Assembly (NCBI RefSeq): GCF_016808095.1 | Contig: NC_068974.1 | Span: 8,122,001 to 8,186,000 of the forward strand | DNA from: Vigna angularis | Lineage: Eukaryota > Streptophyta > Magnoliopsida > Fabales > Fabaceae | DNA: 64,000 nt | Reading direction: 5' to 3' | In this document: piece after piece, positions 47,388 to 58,817 of the stretch | How positions within the stretch are numbered: the first letter of the stretch is position 1 | How the letters are laid out: every line of letters begins with the position of its first letter | Notes under the pieces: generated by a model | What the model was told of the DNA's origin: nothing | The model's input: only the letters and a program-made list of their open reading frames with translations | Database searches by the model: none | Position numbers and translations under genes: made by a program

Positions 47388-48602
47388 TGTCAGAATCGGC
47401 TGCAGCGGAATGGGTTAGCGTGGAATAACAAACCAAGAGGGTTTTTTAATACTAACGTGTGCCTTTTAATTTCTACTCAATTAAACTTACTTAGAAATTA
47501 ATAAAGACAAATAAAGCAAGAGTAAGGTTGAGAGAAATTTGCACAGATGATTTTATCCTGGTTCGGATCTTACCAATCCTACGTCCAGTCGCTTATCTCA
47601 AAACAAGATAAACAGTTTACTAATCACAAAACAATTACAAATTACAATCACAAAGATACAATTTGTAAGAGTTTAGAAACCACCTCTCTTGATACCACAA
47701 GAGATGAAACTACACCTCCTTTGAGTCTTCACAAAGGATGAACACCTCCTCCGAATACTTCACGAAGGATGAACACCTCCTCCGAATACTTCACGAAGGA
47801 TGATTCTCTTCCGAACACCTCCTTAGACACACCAAGGATGAACCGGCTATTTCCTCTGTCACCGTAGCAGCACTTCACCAGCTCCACAGACACGAGTTTC
47901 ACAAGCCGAACAAGAACACACAAGTCTCAAGAATTTCTGAGTATTTGAGCACAAGGGAAGAGTTTCTGTGTTCTTCTTGAGAGGAAATGAGAGTCTATTT
48001 ATAGACTCATCCAAAGGCTCTTCCATTCTTCGAAAATGGGCCATCTAACGCATTTAATCGATTAAAACAAAGATTAATCGATTATAATGAGTACAACGGC
48101 TAGTTCTTCAAATCTGAAACCCCCAACGGCTAGTGTTAATCGATTATTCTCAGGCATAATCGATTAACTAATCGATTATTATAGGCTTTAATCGATTATT
48201 ACAGTGCAACGGCTAGATTTCAAAAGCTTGGAAACTCCAACGGTCAGCTTTAATCGATTAAAATGTATTTTAATCGATTAGCTAATCGATTAGCTAATAG
48301 ATTAAAAAAAGTTTTAATCTATTAAAACAGCAAGAAGTTGAGTTTTCAGCTTTTACTCGTTTTAATCGATTAATAGTTGTTTTAATCGATTAAAATAGTG
48401 CGATTTTGACTCTAGACATTAATTATATAATGTAAAATTACATGGAATCAAAACCACTAAAAATCTAAGTCGTAGACATTAAACAACAATTATTACAAAA
48501 GCTTTCCATAGCAATACAAGTCTTCATAACATCTTGAATCTTGATTTCTTCTTGACTTGATTTGGACATCATCAAAACTTCATCTTCATCATTTTACTAA
48601 CA
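47388..48602 (-). repeat. 3' LTR of copia copy B
   Basis: Starts TGTCAGAATCGGCTGCAGCG and ends TTTTACTAACA. TTTAATCGATTA-type motifs are densely packed at 48055-48400. Confidence 0.93.
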
Positions 48603-48929
48603 ATCTCCCCCTTTTTGATGATGATCAAAAACTCCTTTGATTTAAAGCTTTTAGTAATAATCTGGATAAAACACAACTTATGGAAGAAAAAGTGCATTAG
48701 TGAATAAACACAAATAAACAAATAAGCTTTAAACATTTTCTCCCCCTTTTTGATCATAATTAAAAAGTTGTATAATTGCTCCCCCTAAGATAATACTCCC
48801 CCTTAATAAAGGCATGTATGCATATGAGCTAAAAATATTTCAAATTTAAAGATTCATTCAAACATACACAATAGGATATTTAAAGCAAATAATTTTAGGA
48901 TAAAGAGCTTATAAAACATTGTTTAGATC

Positions 48930-49160
48930 TTCATCTTGAGGGTTGTCATCATTCTTCGCTTCATTTGTTGTCTTCTACAAATCTTCATCATTTCCTGGAT
49001 GTAATTCAACTGACTCAAGAGGTTTTGCCTCAAGGTCTACAATTTCATCAAAGACAACATGCACACATAAAATTTTTTCCGATTGAAAACTATATATGCT
49101 TTGTATATTAGAAGATATCCAAAAAATAGTTTCATCGGCCTTGGAATAAAATTTTCTCAA
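48930..49160 (-). pseudogene. Remnant of copia pol linker, copy B
   Basis: A 61-codon minus-strand frame containing CVHVVFDEIVDLEAKPLESV and then HPGNDED-type acidic sequence. It is nearly the same as the copy A remnant at 38250-38400 and is interpreted in the same way. Confidence 0.55.
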
Positions 49161-49248
49161 ATTTTGTTTTATAGAAATTCTTAAATATTAAACAATAGGT
49201 ACCCAACTACTTGTATGGGTCCTTTGGGTTAGATTTAGAAAAAAGAAA

Positions 49249-50445
49249 TTATTTTATAACCCAAATATATCTACCACTTGGAACACCATAATGCTTAATT
49301 TTACATTTGTTAGATGTATGACCCTTTTTCATACAATAAAAGCATGATACAACATTTGTGTTCCTATAAGTTGTTCCTTTTTCTACCCAAGTTCTACGGG
49401 TTCTATGATTATGTTTATTTTTAGGAACATACTTATTTTTAACAACCTTATTTTCATTATTTTTACTACATTCTCCTGAGGTTGTTTCATCTAGTAGTTT
49501 CTTATAATTAACACAAGATGCACATTCATCACTACTAGTATATTTACCTTTTTCATAAAATAAAATTTTATTTTTCAAAGTTTTATTTTCATCAATAATA
49601 GTTTCAAAATTTGTTTTTAAATTTTGATTTTCTTCAAGAGTATTTTCAAAATTCAATTTTAACTCTTTGAAATCCTTTTTCAATTTCTTATGAGCAAGAT
49701 CTAGTTTTTCTGATTCTATCAATAATTCTCTATAAGTTTCATGTAATTCATCTTCATCAATATCATCAGAATCATCAGAATCGCTAGAGGTACTTACTTG
49801 GCTTCCAGCGTCGTCGTTCACTACTAAACAAATGTTTGCTTCTTCACCAGATTCGCTCAAATCGGAAATTGTTTCGTTGTCATCGTCCCATGCGATGTAG
49901 ACTTTCTTTTTCTTGAAGTTTTTCTTTTCCTTTAATTCTTCACCTTTCTTTTGATTTGGGCAGTCTGATTTTAGATGCCCTTTTTCTCCACAGCCGTAGC
50001 ATCGGTAATTTGAGGAAGATACTGGATTATCATTCTTTTCGTATTTTAATCTTCCTTTGTCTTTTGATTTCATGAACCTGTTGAGCCTTTTTATCATGAG
50101 TCTCAAATTTTCTTCATCTTCTGAATCTTCATCTTCCATTTTGCTCTTGCTCCTTTCTACCTCAGATTTCAAGGCTAGACTCTTTTTCTTAGTTTTTGCT
50201 TTTGCTTCTTCTTCATCTAGTCTTCCGAGGTCAAGTTCATGTTCCTTCAACTTTCCAAAAAGTGACGCCATAGTCATGGTGTTGAGATTTTGTGACTCCG
50301 AGATTGCAGTCACCTTTGGTTGCCACGACCTGTCTAAAGACTTCAAGATTTTAATGTTAAGTTCATCGGTATCAAATGACTTACCCAGTCCAATGAGATG
50401 ATTGACAATGTTGGTGAAGCGTTTTTGAACATCTACTATTGTTTC
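49249..50445 (-). pseudogene. Copia gag, downstream part (copy B)
   Basis: Continues gag after the nested insertion. The Gln codon that is a stop in copy A is intact here. SLDRSWQPKVTAISESQNL, the first zinc knuckle CYGCGEKGHLKSDC (about 49990-49950), a Glu/Asn/Lys-rich helical stretch shorter than in copy A, and the second knuckle CFYCMKKGHTSNKC lead to a stop at 49249. There are no stops or frameshifts in this part, so the insertion is the only visible lesion. Confidence 0.9.
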
Positions 50446-50859
50446 TGTAACACCCCAAAAAAATTTTGCCCTTTTTAAAAAAATCAGAACTTGAAATATT
50501 ACAATAATACAATTACGGTAATATCCCTAACCTTAAGCTCAAATCTATACAAAGTTTACAGCTCAGACAAAGCAGAAAAGATAACATTGAATCCTTCTAA
50601 TATACTCCTCCATCTCTTCCTGCACTTGCACCAGATCACGCGACATCCCTTCATCTGCTCCCGTATAACAAAAACATTATACGATCATCGCAAAAACATG
50701 ATTTTCCAGTACATGCACAAATAAGTAAGGGTGAGCTAACATGCAATATATCATTTATAAAAAAATATGCATAATTGTTTTGATAAAAACATCATGTAAT
50801 ATTTAGGATAGATATTCCCATGCACCAACATACCAAACTTCTACTAGACACTCATTCGG

Positions 50860-53800
50860 ACGATACAATGATGAGCTACTGGACAAAGCTATTCCTCAAA
50901 CCTTCTAACCGGATACTATCTGGACGGACGCTATCTGCCGAACCCTATCTAATGAATACTATTAGGCTAAAACCCATTTAAACGAACGCTAGGTGATCAT
51001 GCACAATTGAGCCGAACACTAAATTCAGGAAACCATAATGACCGAACACTCTCATAATGAACACTGAGATCAAACACTAGGCCGAACGCTAGAAACCGAA
51101 CGCCAGATCGAATACTGATTGCACGAACATTAAGATTGATCACTAAGGCTCGACACTAGACATCAAACGCTATTAGACGGATACCATTAGGTCGCACACC
51201 AAGAGACCGAATGCTAAGTAAGATCAAACACTAGACTTCACGCTGAGACAACGCACTCTACTAGGATAATTACCATTATTTCGAACACTATTCAAACGAT
51301 CGCTCAAAGATCAAACCTCGTGCACCACAGATTAAATACCATTTGGACAACACTTAATTGATCACTTAACTGGATTAAACACTATCTGAAGGTAACCTCA
51401 TCGAGGCCGAATGTTCCCTACGTACGACCGCTAACCGTTAACAGTCCTTGTCTGAGACAAGCGTCATCCAAACCGAGCACTACCTATGAACGATCACTGC
51501 CTGAATCATGCATCATTACGACTAATCACTATTACGACTAATCACTATTAATTAATCGATCGCTACCTCAACGAATATCAAGGCCGGTCACTCCCCATAA
51601 ATGATTGCAACCTCAGAGCAACATCACCAATAAAGATCATTCTCTAAGAACCATCGCTACAAGACAGAACACTAGAATAAAGAACGCCTGAGTCAGGGTT
51701 GAACGCCCAGAGTACTCTACTGAACACCTCAGTACTGACTGAACGTAATCAAACTAAACCACAGGGTACCAAAATACGATCGGACACTAACTACCTGAGA
51801 ACAACTAACATCAAGATCAACCGTTACCTAATAACGCCTACTACCCGAAAGTAAATAATACCAAGACCGGACGTCACTAATAATAACGCACGCTACTACC
51901 TATAGACCCAACAAGTTTTACTTCCTGTCTCTCTCGAAGAATTATTCCAAATCCAGTTTTATCTGCACTGCCATCTCTCCCGTACCAATACGATCATCAC
52001 GGTTGGAAACCACAGCCACAACATGCAAGACGAATAACCAGAAGCATCACATCATAACCCAATACATATAAACTATAACAATTCCCATGATAAATTGATC
52101 CACATGACGATGCCAACTAGTCTTTCATAAACTAATGTCGTTTACTTGTAATTCGTCGTCATAACCTGCTCTCAATAACAGGCGACCCGAGCCGTCTTCC
52201 ATCGCGACTTCAGACCTATCTCCCCGACTCCTCAAGGACTAACGAGTAAAAACATCGATACTACGCGTAACGATGCACTATACTCAACACAAGCCGAAGT
52301 CATTGGGCGAGACATTCACCTCCTCGCGCAGAAGAAGGTGACACTCGAATCTCAGTCTCACGCGTGAGACTAGCAAAAATGCTCAAAAGACAGAAGAAGT
52401 TACAAGTAAATAACATAGTGTATGTACCACCTCCAACAGAATAAACGTGCTCAATCACGAATCCATACATATTCTCAATAATATGTATAAATAAACCAAT
52501 ATTGGATCAAGGAAATAACCAACAATTCTCAATAATTGTTTCAAAATACTCCCACGGATACATGCATTAATGCCGAACACTATTTCCCACTCGAATACTG
52601 GACGAACGTTCTGGGATCCATCATCATCAACGACCGAACGTGCCTAAGCACATCAAATGTTATAAAACCGAGCCCCAAAGGACGAACGCTCGAGATCAAT
52701 TCTAGTCGTACGTTACCTCTGACGAGAAGATTAACACCATCGAGGACGAACGCTCACATTCACAATTAACCCAAGGTCAAACGTCCAAGATCCAAACCGA
52801 ACACTTAAAGCCGAACGCTCAAGATTGCTACCCAAGAATTCCAAGTTAAGAACGAACGCGTCAATTCAAACACCATTAATCCGGACACGATAAGGACGAA
52901 CGTTTTGATGCTTAGTCGAACCCCTAGGTCACTTGGCCGAACGACATTAAAAGAAGCATGAACGAACGACATAATTCAGTAGCTATCCGAACGGTCCTTA
53001 AATCAAAACATAACCGAACGCTCAATAGTCACTAATATCCCAAGGCCGATCGCTCAAGATTCAAAACTTAAACAACTTAAAAACCGTACGCTCACATATA
53101 CCCAAAAACCGAACGCTCAATTACATCCAAAACCGAACGCTCAATTACACCCAAAACCGAACGCCCAATTACACCCAAAACCGAACGCTCAATTACACCC
53201 ATAAACCAAACGCTCACTTACACTCATATACCGAACGCTCACTTACACTCATATACCGAACGCTCACTTACAACCATAAACCGAACGCTCACTTACACTC
53301 ATATACCGAACGCTCACTTACACTCAAGAACCGAACGTTCACTTATACTCAAAAACCGAACGCTCAATTATACTTAAAAACCGAACGTTCAAGAATTAAT
53401 CCTAAGAATCCATATAAAGGACGAACGCCACTAATCACTAATACTCAATACCGAACGTCCAGGACTACTCCTTGTGAATGACAATTTAGGGACGGACGCT
53501 CAAGTTAAAACCTGGATTACCAATTTCTAACGAACGCTCACAATCATTTGGACGTACGTCTAGAATCCTGGCCGAGCGATTAAAACGAACAGTGTTAAAT
53601 TCACACTTAACCGGACACTATCCATTTAGGTTTCAACCGAACGGTATTTAAAATAAGCCCTAACCGAACGCTAATACCACTATTGCAAAACAAGGACGAA
53701 CGCTAATGCTCGCTAGCTCTAAATGACCGAACGTTTCAAAACTGGCTGACCTTGGTTGAGTACTATACGGACGGACGTTCTACATTGGCTGATTCGGACG

Positions 53801-53870
53801 GACGCTCAGATCAATTACCGAACGTCCAGAAATTGGACGTCCGTCGAGCACCAATTGGACGAACGTCCAA
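50860..53870 (+). repeat. Long degenerate array of CGAACGCT-type motifs
   Basis: Throughout this 3-kb stretch, variants of CCGAACGCTC, GACGAACGCT and GATCACTA-like spacers recur every 15-60 bp. Density rises to the right (52560-53870). The motif contains CpG and the region is visibly richer in CpG than its surroundings. Confidence 0.85.
53085..53395 (+). repeat. Regular 24-28-bp tandem repeat, about 12 copies
   Basis: Units such as AAAACCGAACGCTCAATTAC followed by ACCC, then ATACCGAACGCTCACTTACA followed by CTCAT, run head to tail. It appears to be a locally homogenised core of the larger motif array. Confidence 0.9.
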
Positions 53871-54432
53871 TTTTCACCAAAATTGAACGTTTGCGCATTC
53901 TGCAGAATTCTGCAGAATCGCGCAGATTCCAGAGAAACCCAGAAAACCCCATTTTCAACCCCTTCTTCCCAAATTTGCATCAAAATACAGATTACACCAA
54001 CAATTAATGAAATAAATCAAACTCCCCTTACCTCTTGAAGACTTCCTTGTAAATTTTGGGATCTATCTCCTCCCAGATGTGCAGATCAAGATCTCCTTGC
54101 AACCTCAACAATTCTTCACTTACTCTCCCAGATCTTGCTGCAAGGACTCTCCTCCCACCAGATGCCCAACCCAGATCCACCTCTCAGCCCTTCTGAAGTT
54201 GGTACAGCTTCCCATGGGTGCTCTTGGACGGCTGGAAATGGAAGGAAGGAAGGGTTCCTCCCTTGGCTGCTCTCTCTCTCTCTCTCTCTCTTTCTTTCTC
54301 ACATGCCAAAAAAAATGAAAGCCCTCCCTTGCTAAGCTTCCCCGTAAATACACCTCCAATAATTGCTTCCAATAATGAAAAAGGTGGGTAACCACCATGT
54401 CCCCACCATGTCCCAAAATTACGGGTCTTACA

Positions 54433-54857
54433 GTTTCCCCTTGCTTCATCCTGAACATCTCGTATTCCTGGATTAAGGTATTCTTTCTAGCTCTCTTAAC
54501 ATCATCTGTACCTTCGTGGGTTACTCTAAGTACTTCCCACATTTCTTGTGCAGTTTTACAAACAGAAATCCTGTAAAACTCGTCAACAGTTAAAGCAGAT
54601 GAAATAATATTACGAGCTTTTACATCATTACCAAATTTTTTCTTATCTTCAGCAGTCCATTGGTCACGGGGCTTTGGTTCCTGCATATTGTTAGTTGGAA
54701 CAAAAGGACCAAATGCAACATCATCCCAAATATCTATATCAATAGATTCCATAAAAATTTGCATTCTGACCTTCCAAAATGCGTAATTTTCACCTGTGAA
54801 TAGTGGTGGTCTATTGATAGAAGCACCCTCTGCAAAGGTTTGATGTGATCCTGCCAT
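54433..54857 (-). pseudogene. Copia gag, upstream part (copy B)
   Basis: Starts at MAGSHQTFAEG (54857). Holds GENYAFWKVRMQIFM, KPRDQWTAEDKKKF, SALTVDEFYRI and MFRMKQGET before running into the nested solo LTR. The reading frame continues into the insertion as a chance read-through to 54120, which is not part of the gene. Confidence 0.9.
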
Positions 54858-54877
54858 TTGAATGACTATCAAAGCAT

Positions 54878-54890
54878 GCTCTGATACCAA
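54878..54890 (-). promoter_or_regulatory. Primer-binding site of copia copy B
   Basis: The minus strand reads TTGGTATCAGAGC beside the 5' LTR, containing the full TGGTATCAGAGC complementary to initiator Met-tRNA. Confidence 0.9.
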
Positions 54891-54891
54891 T

Positions 54892-56106
54892 TGTCAGAAT
54901 CGGCTGCAGCGGAATGGGTTAGCGTGGAATAACAAACCAAGAGGGTTTTTTAATATTAACGTGTGCCTTTTAATTTCTACTCAATTAAACTTACTTAGCA
55001 ATTAATAAAGACAAATAAAGCAAGAGTAAGGTTGAGAGAAATTTGCACAGATGATTTTATCCTGGTTCGGATCTTACCAATCCTACGTCCAATCGCTTAT
55101 CTCAAAACAAGATAAACAGTTTACTAATCACAAAACAATTACAAATTACAATCACAAAGATACAATTTGTAAGAGTTTAGAAACCACCTCTCTTGATAGC
55201 ACAAGAGATGAAACTACACCTCCTTTGAGTCTTCACAAAGGATGAACACCTCCTCCGAATACTTCACGAAGGATGAACACCTCCTCCAAATACTTCACGA
55301 AGGATGATTCTCTTCCGAACACCTCCTTAGACACACCAAGGATGAACCGGCTATTTCCTCTGTCACCGTAGCAGCACTTCACCAGCTCCACAGACACGAG
55401 TTTCACAAGCCGAACAAGAACACACAAGTCTCAAGAATTTCTGAGTATTTGAGCACAAGGGAAGAGTTTCTGTGTTCTTCTTGAGAGGAAATGAGAGTCT
55501 ATTTATAGACTCATCCAAAGGCTCTTCCATTCTTCGAAAATGGGCCATCTAACGCATTTAATCGATTAAAACAAAGATTAATCGATTATAATGAGTACAA
55601 CGGCTAGTTCTTCAAATCTGAAACCCCCAACGGCTAGTGTTAATCGATTATTCTCAGGCATAATCGATTACCTAATCGATTATTATAGGCTTTAATCGAT
55701 TATTACAGTGCAACGGCTAGTTTTCAAAAGCTTGGAAACTCCAACGGTCAGCTTTAATTGATTAAAATGTATTTTAATCGATTAGCTAATCGATTAGCTA
55801 ATAGATTAAAAAAAGTTTTAATCTATTAAAATAGCAAGAAGTTGAGTTTTCAGCTTTTACTCGTTTTAATCGATTAATACTTGTTTTAATCGATTAAAAC
55901 AATGCGATTTTGACTCTAGACATTAATTATATAATGTAAAATTACATGGAATCAAAACCACTAAAAATCTAAGTCCTAGACACTAAACAACAATTATTAC
56001 AAAAGCTTTCCATAGCAATACAAGTCTTCATAACATCTTGAATCTTGATTTCTTCTTGACTTGATTTGGACATCATCAAAACTTTATCTTCATCATTTTG
56101 CTAACA
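54892..56106 (-). repeat. 5' LTR of copia copy B
   Basis: 1,215 bp, the same length as its partner, with about 1.5% difference by eye. Ends TTTTGCTAACA. Confidence 0.93.
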
Positions 56107-56111
56107 AATCC

Positions 56112-57890
56112 AACAAAACATAATACTCTCATAGGGAAAACCCAACACAAATATTACATAAACCATATCCCCATGCATACACAAACACTTACTGATAGAG
56201 ATTGCTTTGAGGATGCTCCTTTAACATAAGATGATCTTCCATGTGGGTTGATGAAGCTTCTTCAAAGGGTGGAATCCATATGAACAATGATAGTAGCGAA
56301 AACAAATAGAGATGAAGATGTTGGAGTTGTATGGTCTTGGTAGATGTCTCTCTGGGAGGTTAGGCCAAACATGAAGGAGAAGGTATGAAGAAGTCTAGAA
56401 GAAGACAATTTCATAAGGTGAGAACTCAAGAAGAGAAGTCTTGTAATTTTGGCAAAAAGACTTTACATTCAATCAAGTTCTAAGGATTACAAAAGGGTGC
56501 CTCTCCTTTTATAGGTGAAGGAGAAGGCTAGAGTACATGGAATATTTAGGAGCCTTTCCATCATTTAATGAGGAGCCTAAACATGAAATGTGAGGAGTCT
56601 TATGCTTTATAGCTAACTTAGTCAAAGCATTTAATGCAAAGGCTCCTTTCAACTAACTCCTTCCAAACCCATTTTTAACCCATTTCTAACCCAATTTACT
56701 TGCTATCTTTTAACTAAGGACCTAATGGTGTGTTAACTCTCTCTTAAAGCCACCAAGCCTTCTAAAAAAAGTCTTGGCCAAATATAAAGCCTAGAAATGA
56801 GCTATATTACATATTTACAAAAAGTGTTTTAAGATAAAGAAGAACACTAAAATGTGATGCTCAACAAGAGTAGAATCCTTAAAGCTCCATCTTCTTCTTC
56901 CATCTTCTTTGACCATGGCTCTTTATGAGAGGTCTAATCTCTTCTAAGGCTTAAGGGAAAGCAAGAACAAGCTTTAAAGTCCTTCTTCTTCTTTCAATCT
57001 CCTAGGCTTAGCTTAAGTTGATGCTCTCTGCATGGATCTTCATTTAGTTCGCAAAATGGATTCCATCACTTACCCAACAATAATAACAGATAATCATATT
57101 CCATAATCATGCACACATGCATCAAAACCATAATTACCAATCAAGATAATCAAGAATACATACCACAAACAAACAAAGATAAACTTCCCCACACTTTGAC
57201 CAATCCTAAGGCTTTATCTAGAACTCTAAAACACCATCAATCTTCCCTTGCACTAAGGTTTTCTACAACTCTTCCTCTTCTCACCTAGAAAATGTCTCTC
57301 CCTCTCCTTATCTTTCTCTTTTTCATTTTTTTTAGATTTAGAGTAGTAATGTCCAACCTCTGTTCCTTTTCTCTTTTTATCTCTCCTTACTTTATTTTTA
57401 TCTTTTTGGTTAAAATAAGATTTCTCACTTAATCGCTAAAACCACTAAGATTTCCTCTCTTATTTTCTCTTAACTACTCTTTAAACTATCAATAACTACT
57501 AAATCTTTTAAAATCCACGTAACCCTTCTATTATTCAGATTTTATTTGCTTTCTTTCACTTTCTACACTCTCTAACTTTAATTTATGCACCATTTGATAA
57601 AGGTAAAAAGGCCCTTTGCTCCTAGGCCAAAAATACAATTAACCTTCCCACTAGGAATTGAATCTCATCCATTCAATGCTAAACAACATCTCTACCAAAA
57701 AACCAACACATCACATTGGTAATGTCTCACACATATAAATCACCAAATTAATAACATATCAATCATGTTTTCACTTTATCAATAATAACATCAAATAATT
57801 AACATAACAATTATAATTCTAAGAAATATTCAAGCATTAAACACCAATTTCCAAACAATAATACTCAAGTCTCAAAACCACTTTATTCCT
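56112..57890 (-). mobile_element. Probable LTR and 3' region of the minus-strand chromovirus
   Basis: Non-coding sequence downstream, in minus orientation, of the chromovirus pol. It has a minus-strand TATA-like CTATAAAAGGAG (about 56505-56516) followed by transcript-like sequence. CCTAGGCCAAAAATACAATT (about 57632) is a phrase I associate with legume gypsy LTR-adjacent DNA. The LTR borders could not be fixed. Confidence 0.5.
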
Positions 57891-58817
57891 TAATTACTTA
57901 CAAAAATGATGAGGATACTCCTTCTTCATAACTTCCTCTAACTCCCAAGTCATTTCCTAAGTAGCTTCATCCCATAGCACATTCACTATACGAATGTCCT
58001 TTCCTCGCAATGTCTTAGTTTGCACATCTAACACCCGTACTGGTCCTTCTTCAAGGGTTAAATCTTCTTTAACTTGAATTTCATCCTTTTCTAAAAGATG
58101 ACTCGGATCTGGAACATACTTCCTCAATTGAGACATATGAAAAAATTATGAAAGTTTCCCAACCAAGGTGGTAATGTTATCTCATAAGCTACTGGACCAA
58201 TCCTCCTAAGCACTTTATATGGTCCAATAAACTTTGGCGTCAACGTCCTTGACTTAATAGTGCTCCCAGGTCCTGCTGTTGGTTTCACTTGCATAAACAC
58301 ATGATCTCCAACTTCAAACTCCGAAGGTCTTCTCCTTTGGTCAACATAAGACTTCTGCCTACTTCGTGTTGCTCTCATTCGCTCTTGTATGATTTTTACT
58401 TTATTAGTAGTCTACTATAACAACTCTGGACCTACAGTCACTGGTTCACCATCTTGAAACCAACATAATGGTGTCTGATACCTCCTTTCTTACAAAGCTT
58501 CAAATGGTGCCATCTTGATGCTAGAATGGTAACTATTATGGTAAGTAAACTCAACAAACAGTAGAATCTCGTTCCAGCTCTCGAGATGATCCAAAATACA
58601 CGCCTTCAAGAAATCTCCCAAAAACTGAATGTATAAGTACCCAAAGTTTTCTGTAAAGCCTGCCAAAATCTAGAGGTAAACCTCAAATCTTTATCTGAAA
58701 CAATACTTGCAAGCACTTCATGAAACCGTAGAATCTCACGAATACACAACTCGACCAGCTTCTCCAATGACATCTGCTGGTTTATTGGTAAGAAATGAAT
58801 ACACTTAGTCGATCTGT

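Larger units (their letters stand above)
50446..54432 (+). mobile_element. Giant solo LTR, 3,987 bp, nested in gag of copy B
   Basis: Begins TGTAACACCCCAAAA and ends ACGGGTCTTACA. It is flanked by a perfect 5-bp duplication GTTTC (50441-50445, 54433-54437), and the uninterrupted sequence is seen in copy A (39858 region). Ends and an inner segment match the 2.0-kb solo LTR at 4512-6507, but about 3 kb here is filled with a GAACG-containing motif. There is no second LTR and no coding region. Near the right end a (CT)n run lies at about 54270-54297. It must be younger than copy B. Confidence 0.9.
47388..56106 (-). mobile_element. Gag-only copia retrotransposon (TR-GAG type), copy B, with nested solo LTR
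   Basis: Two 1,215-bp LTRs (47388-48602, 54892-56106) differ at under twenty positions. Perfect 5-bp duplication AATCC flanks the element (47383-47387, 56107-56111). Minus-strand order is 5' LTR, primer site (TTGGTATCAGAGC, 54878-54890), gag, pol-linker remnant, polypurine tract (AAAAAGGGGGAGAT next to 48602) and 3' LTR. It has the same pol deletion as copy A. Gag is split by the 3,987-bp insertion at 50446-54432. Without it the element is about 4.7 kb. LTRs of A and B are related but diverged, mainly in their TAATCGATTA-rich middle. Confidence 0.93.

Noticed and set aside
53085..53395. CRISPR-like array appearance of the regular 24-28-bp repeats
   Set aside because: Spacers are not unique, the repeats are degenerate and contiguous, and the context is a plant LTR. 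It is a minisatellite.
54120..54432. Extension of gag copy B reading into the nested solo LTR
   Set aside because: Open by chance. It crosses the exact junction with the target duplication and is unlike gag in copy A.
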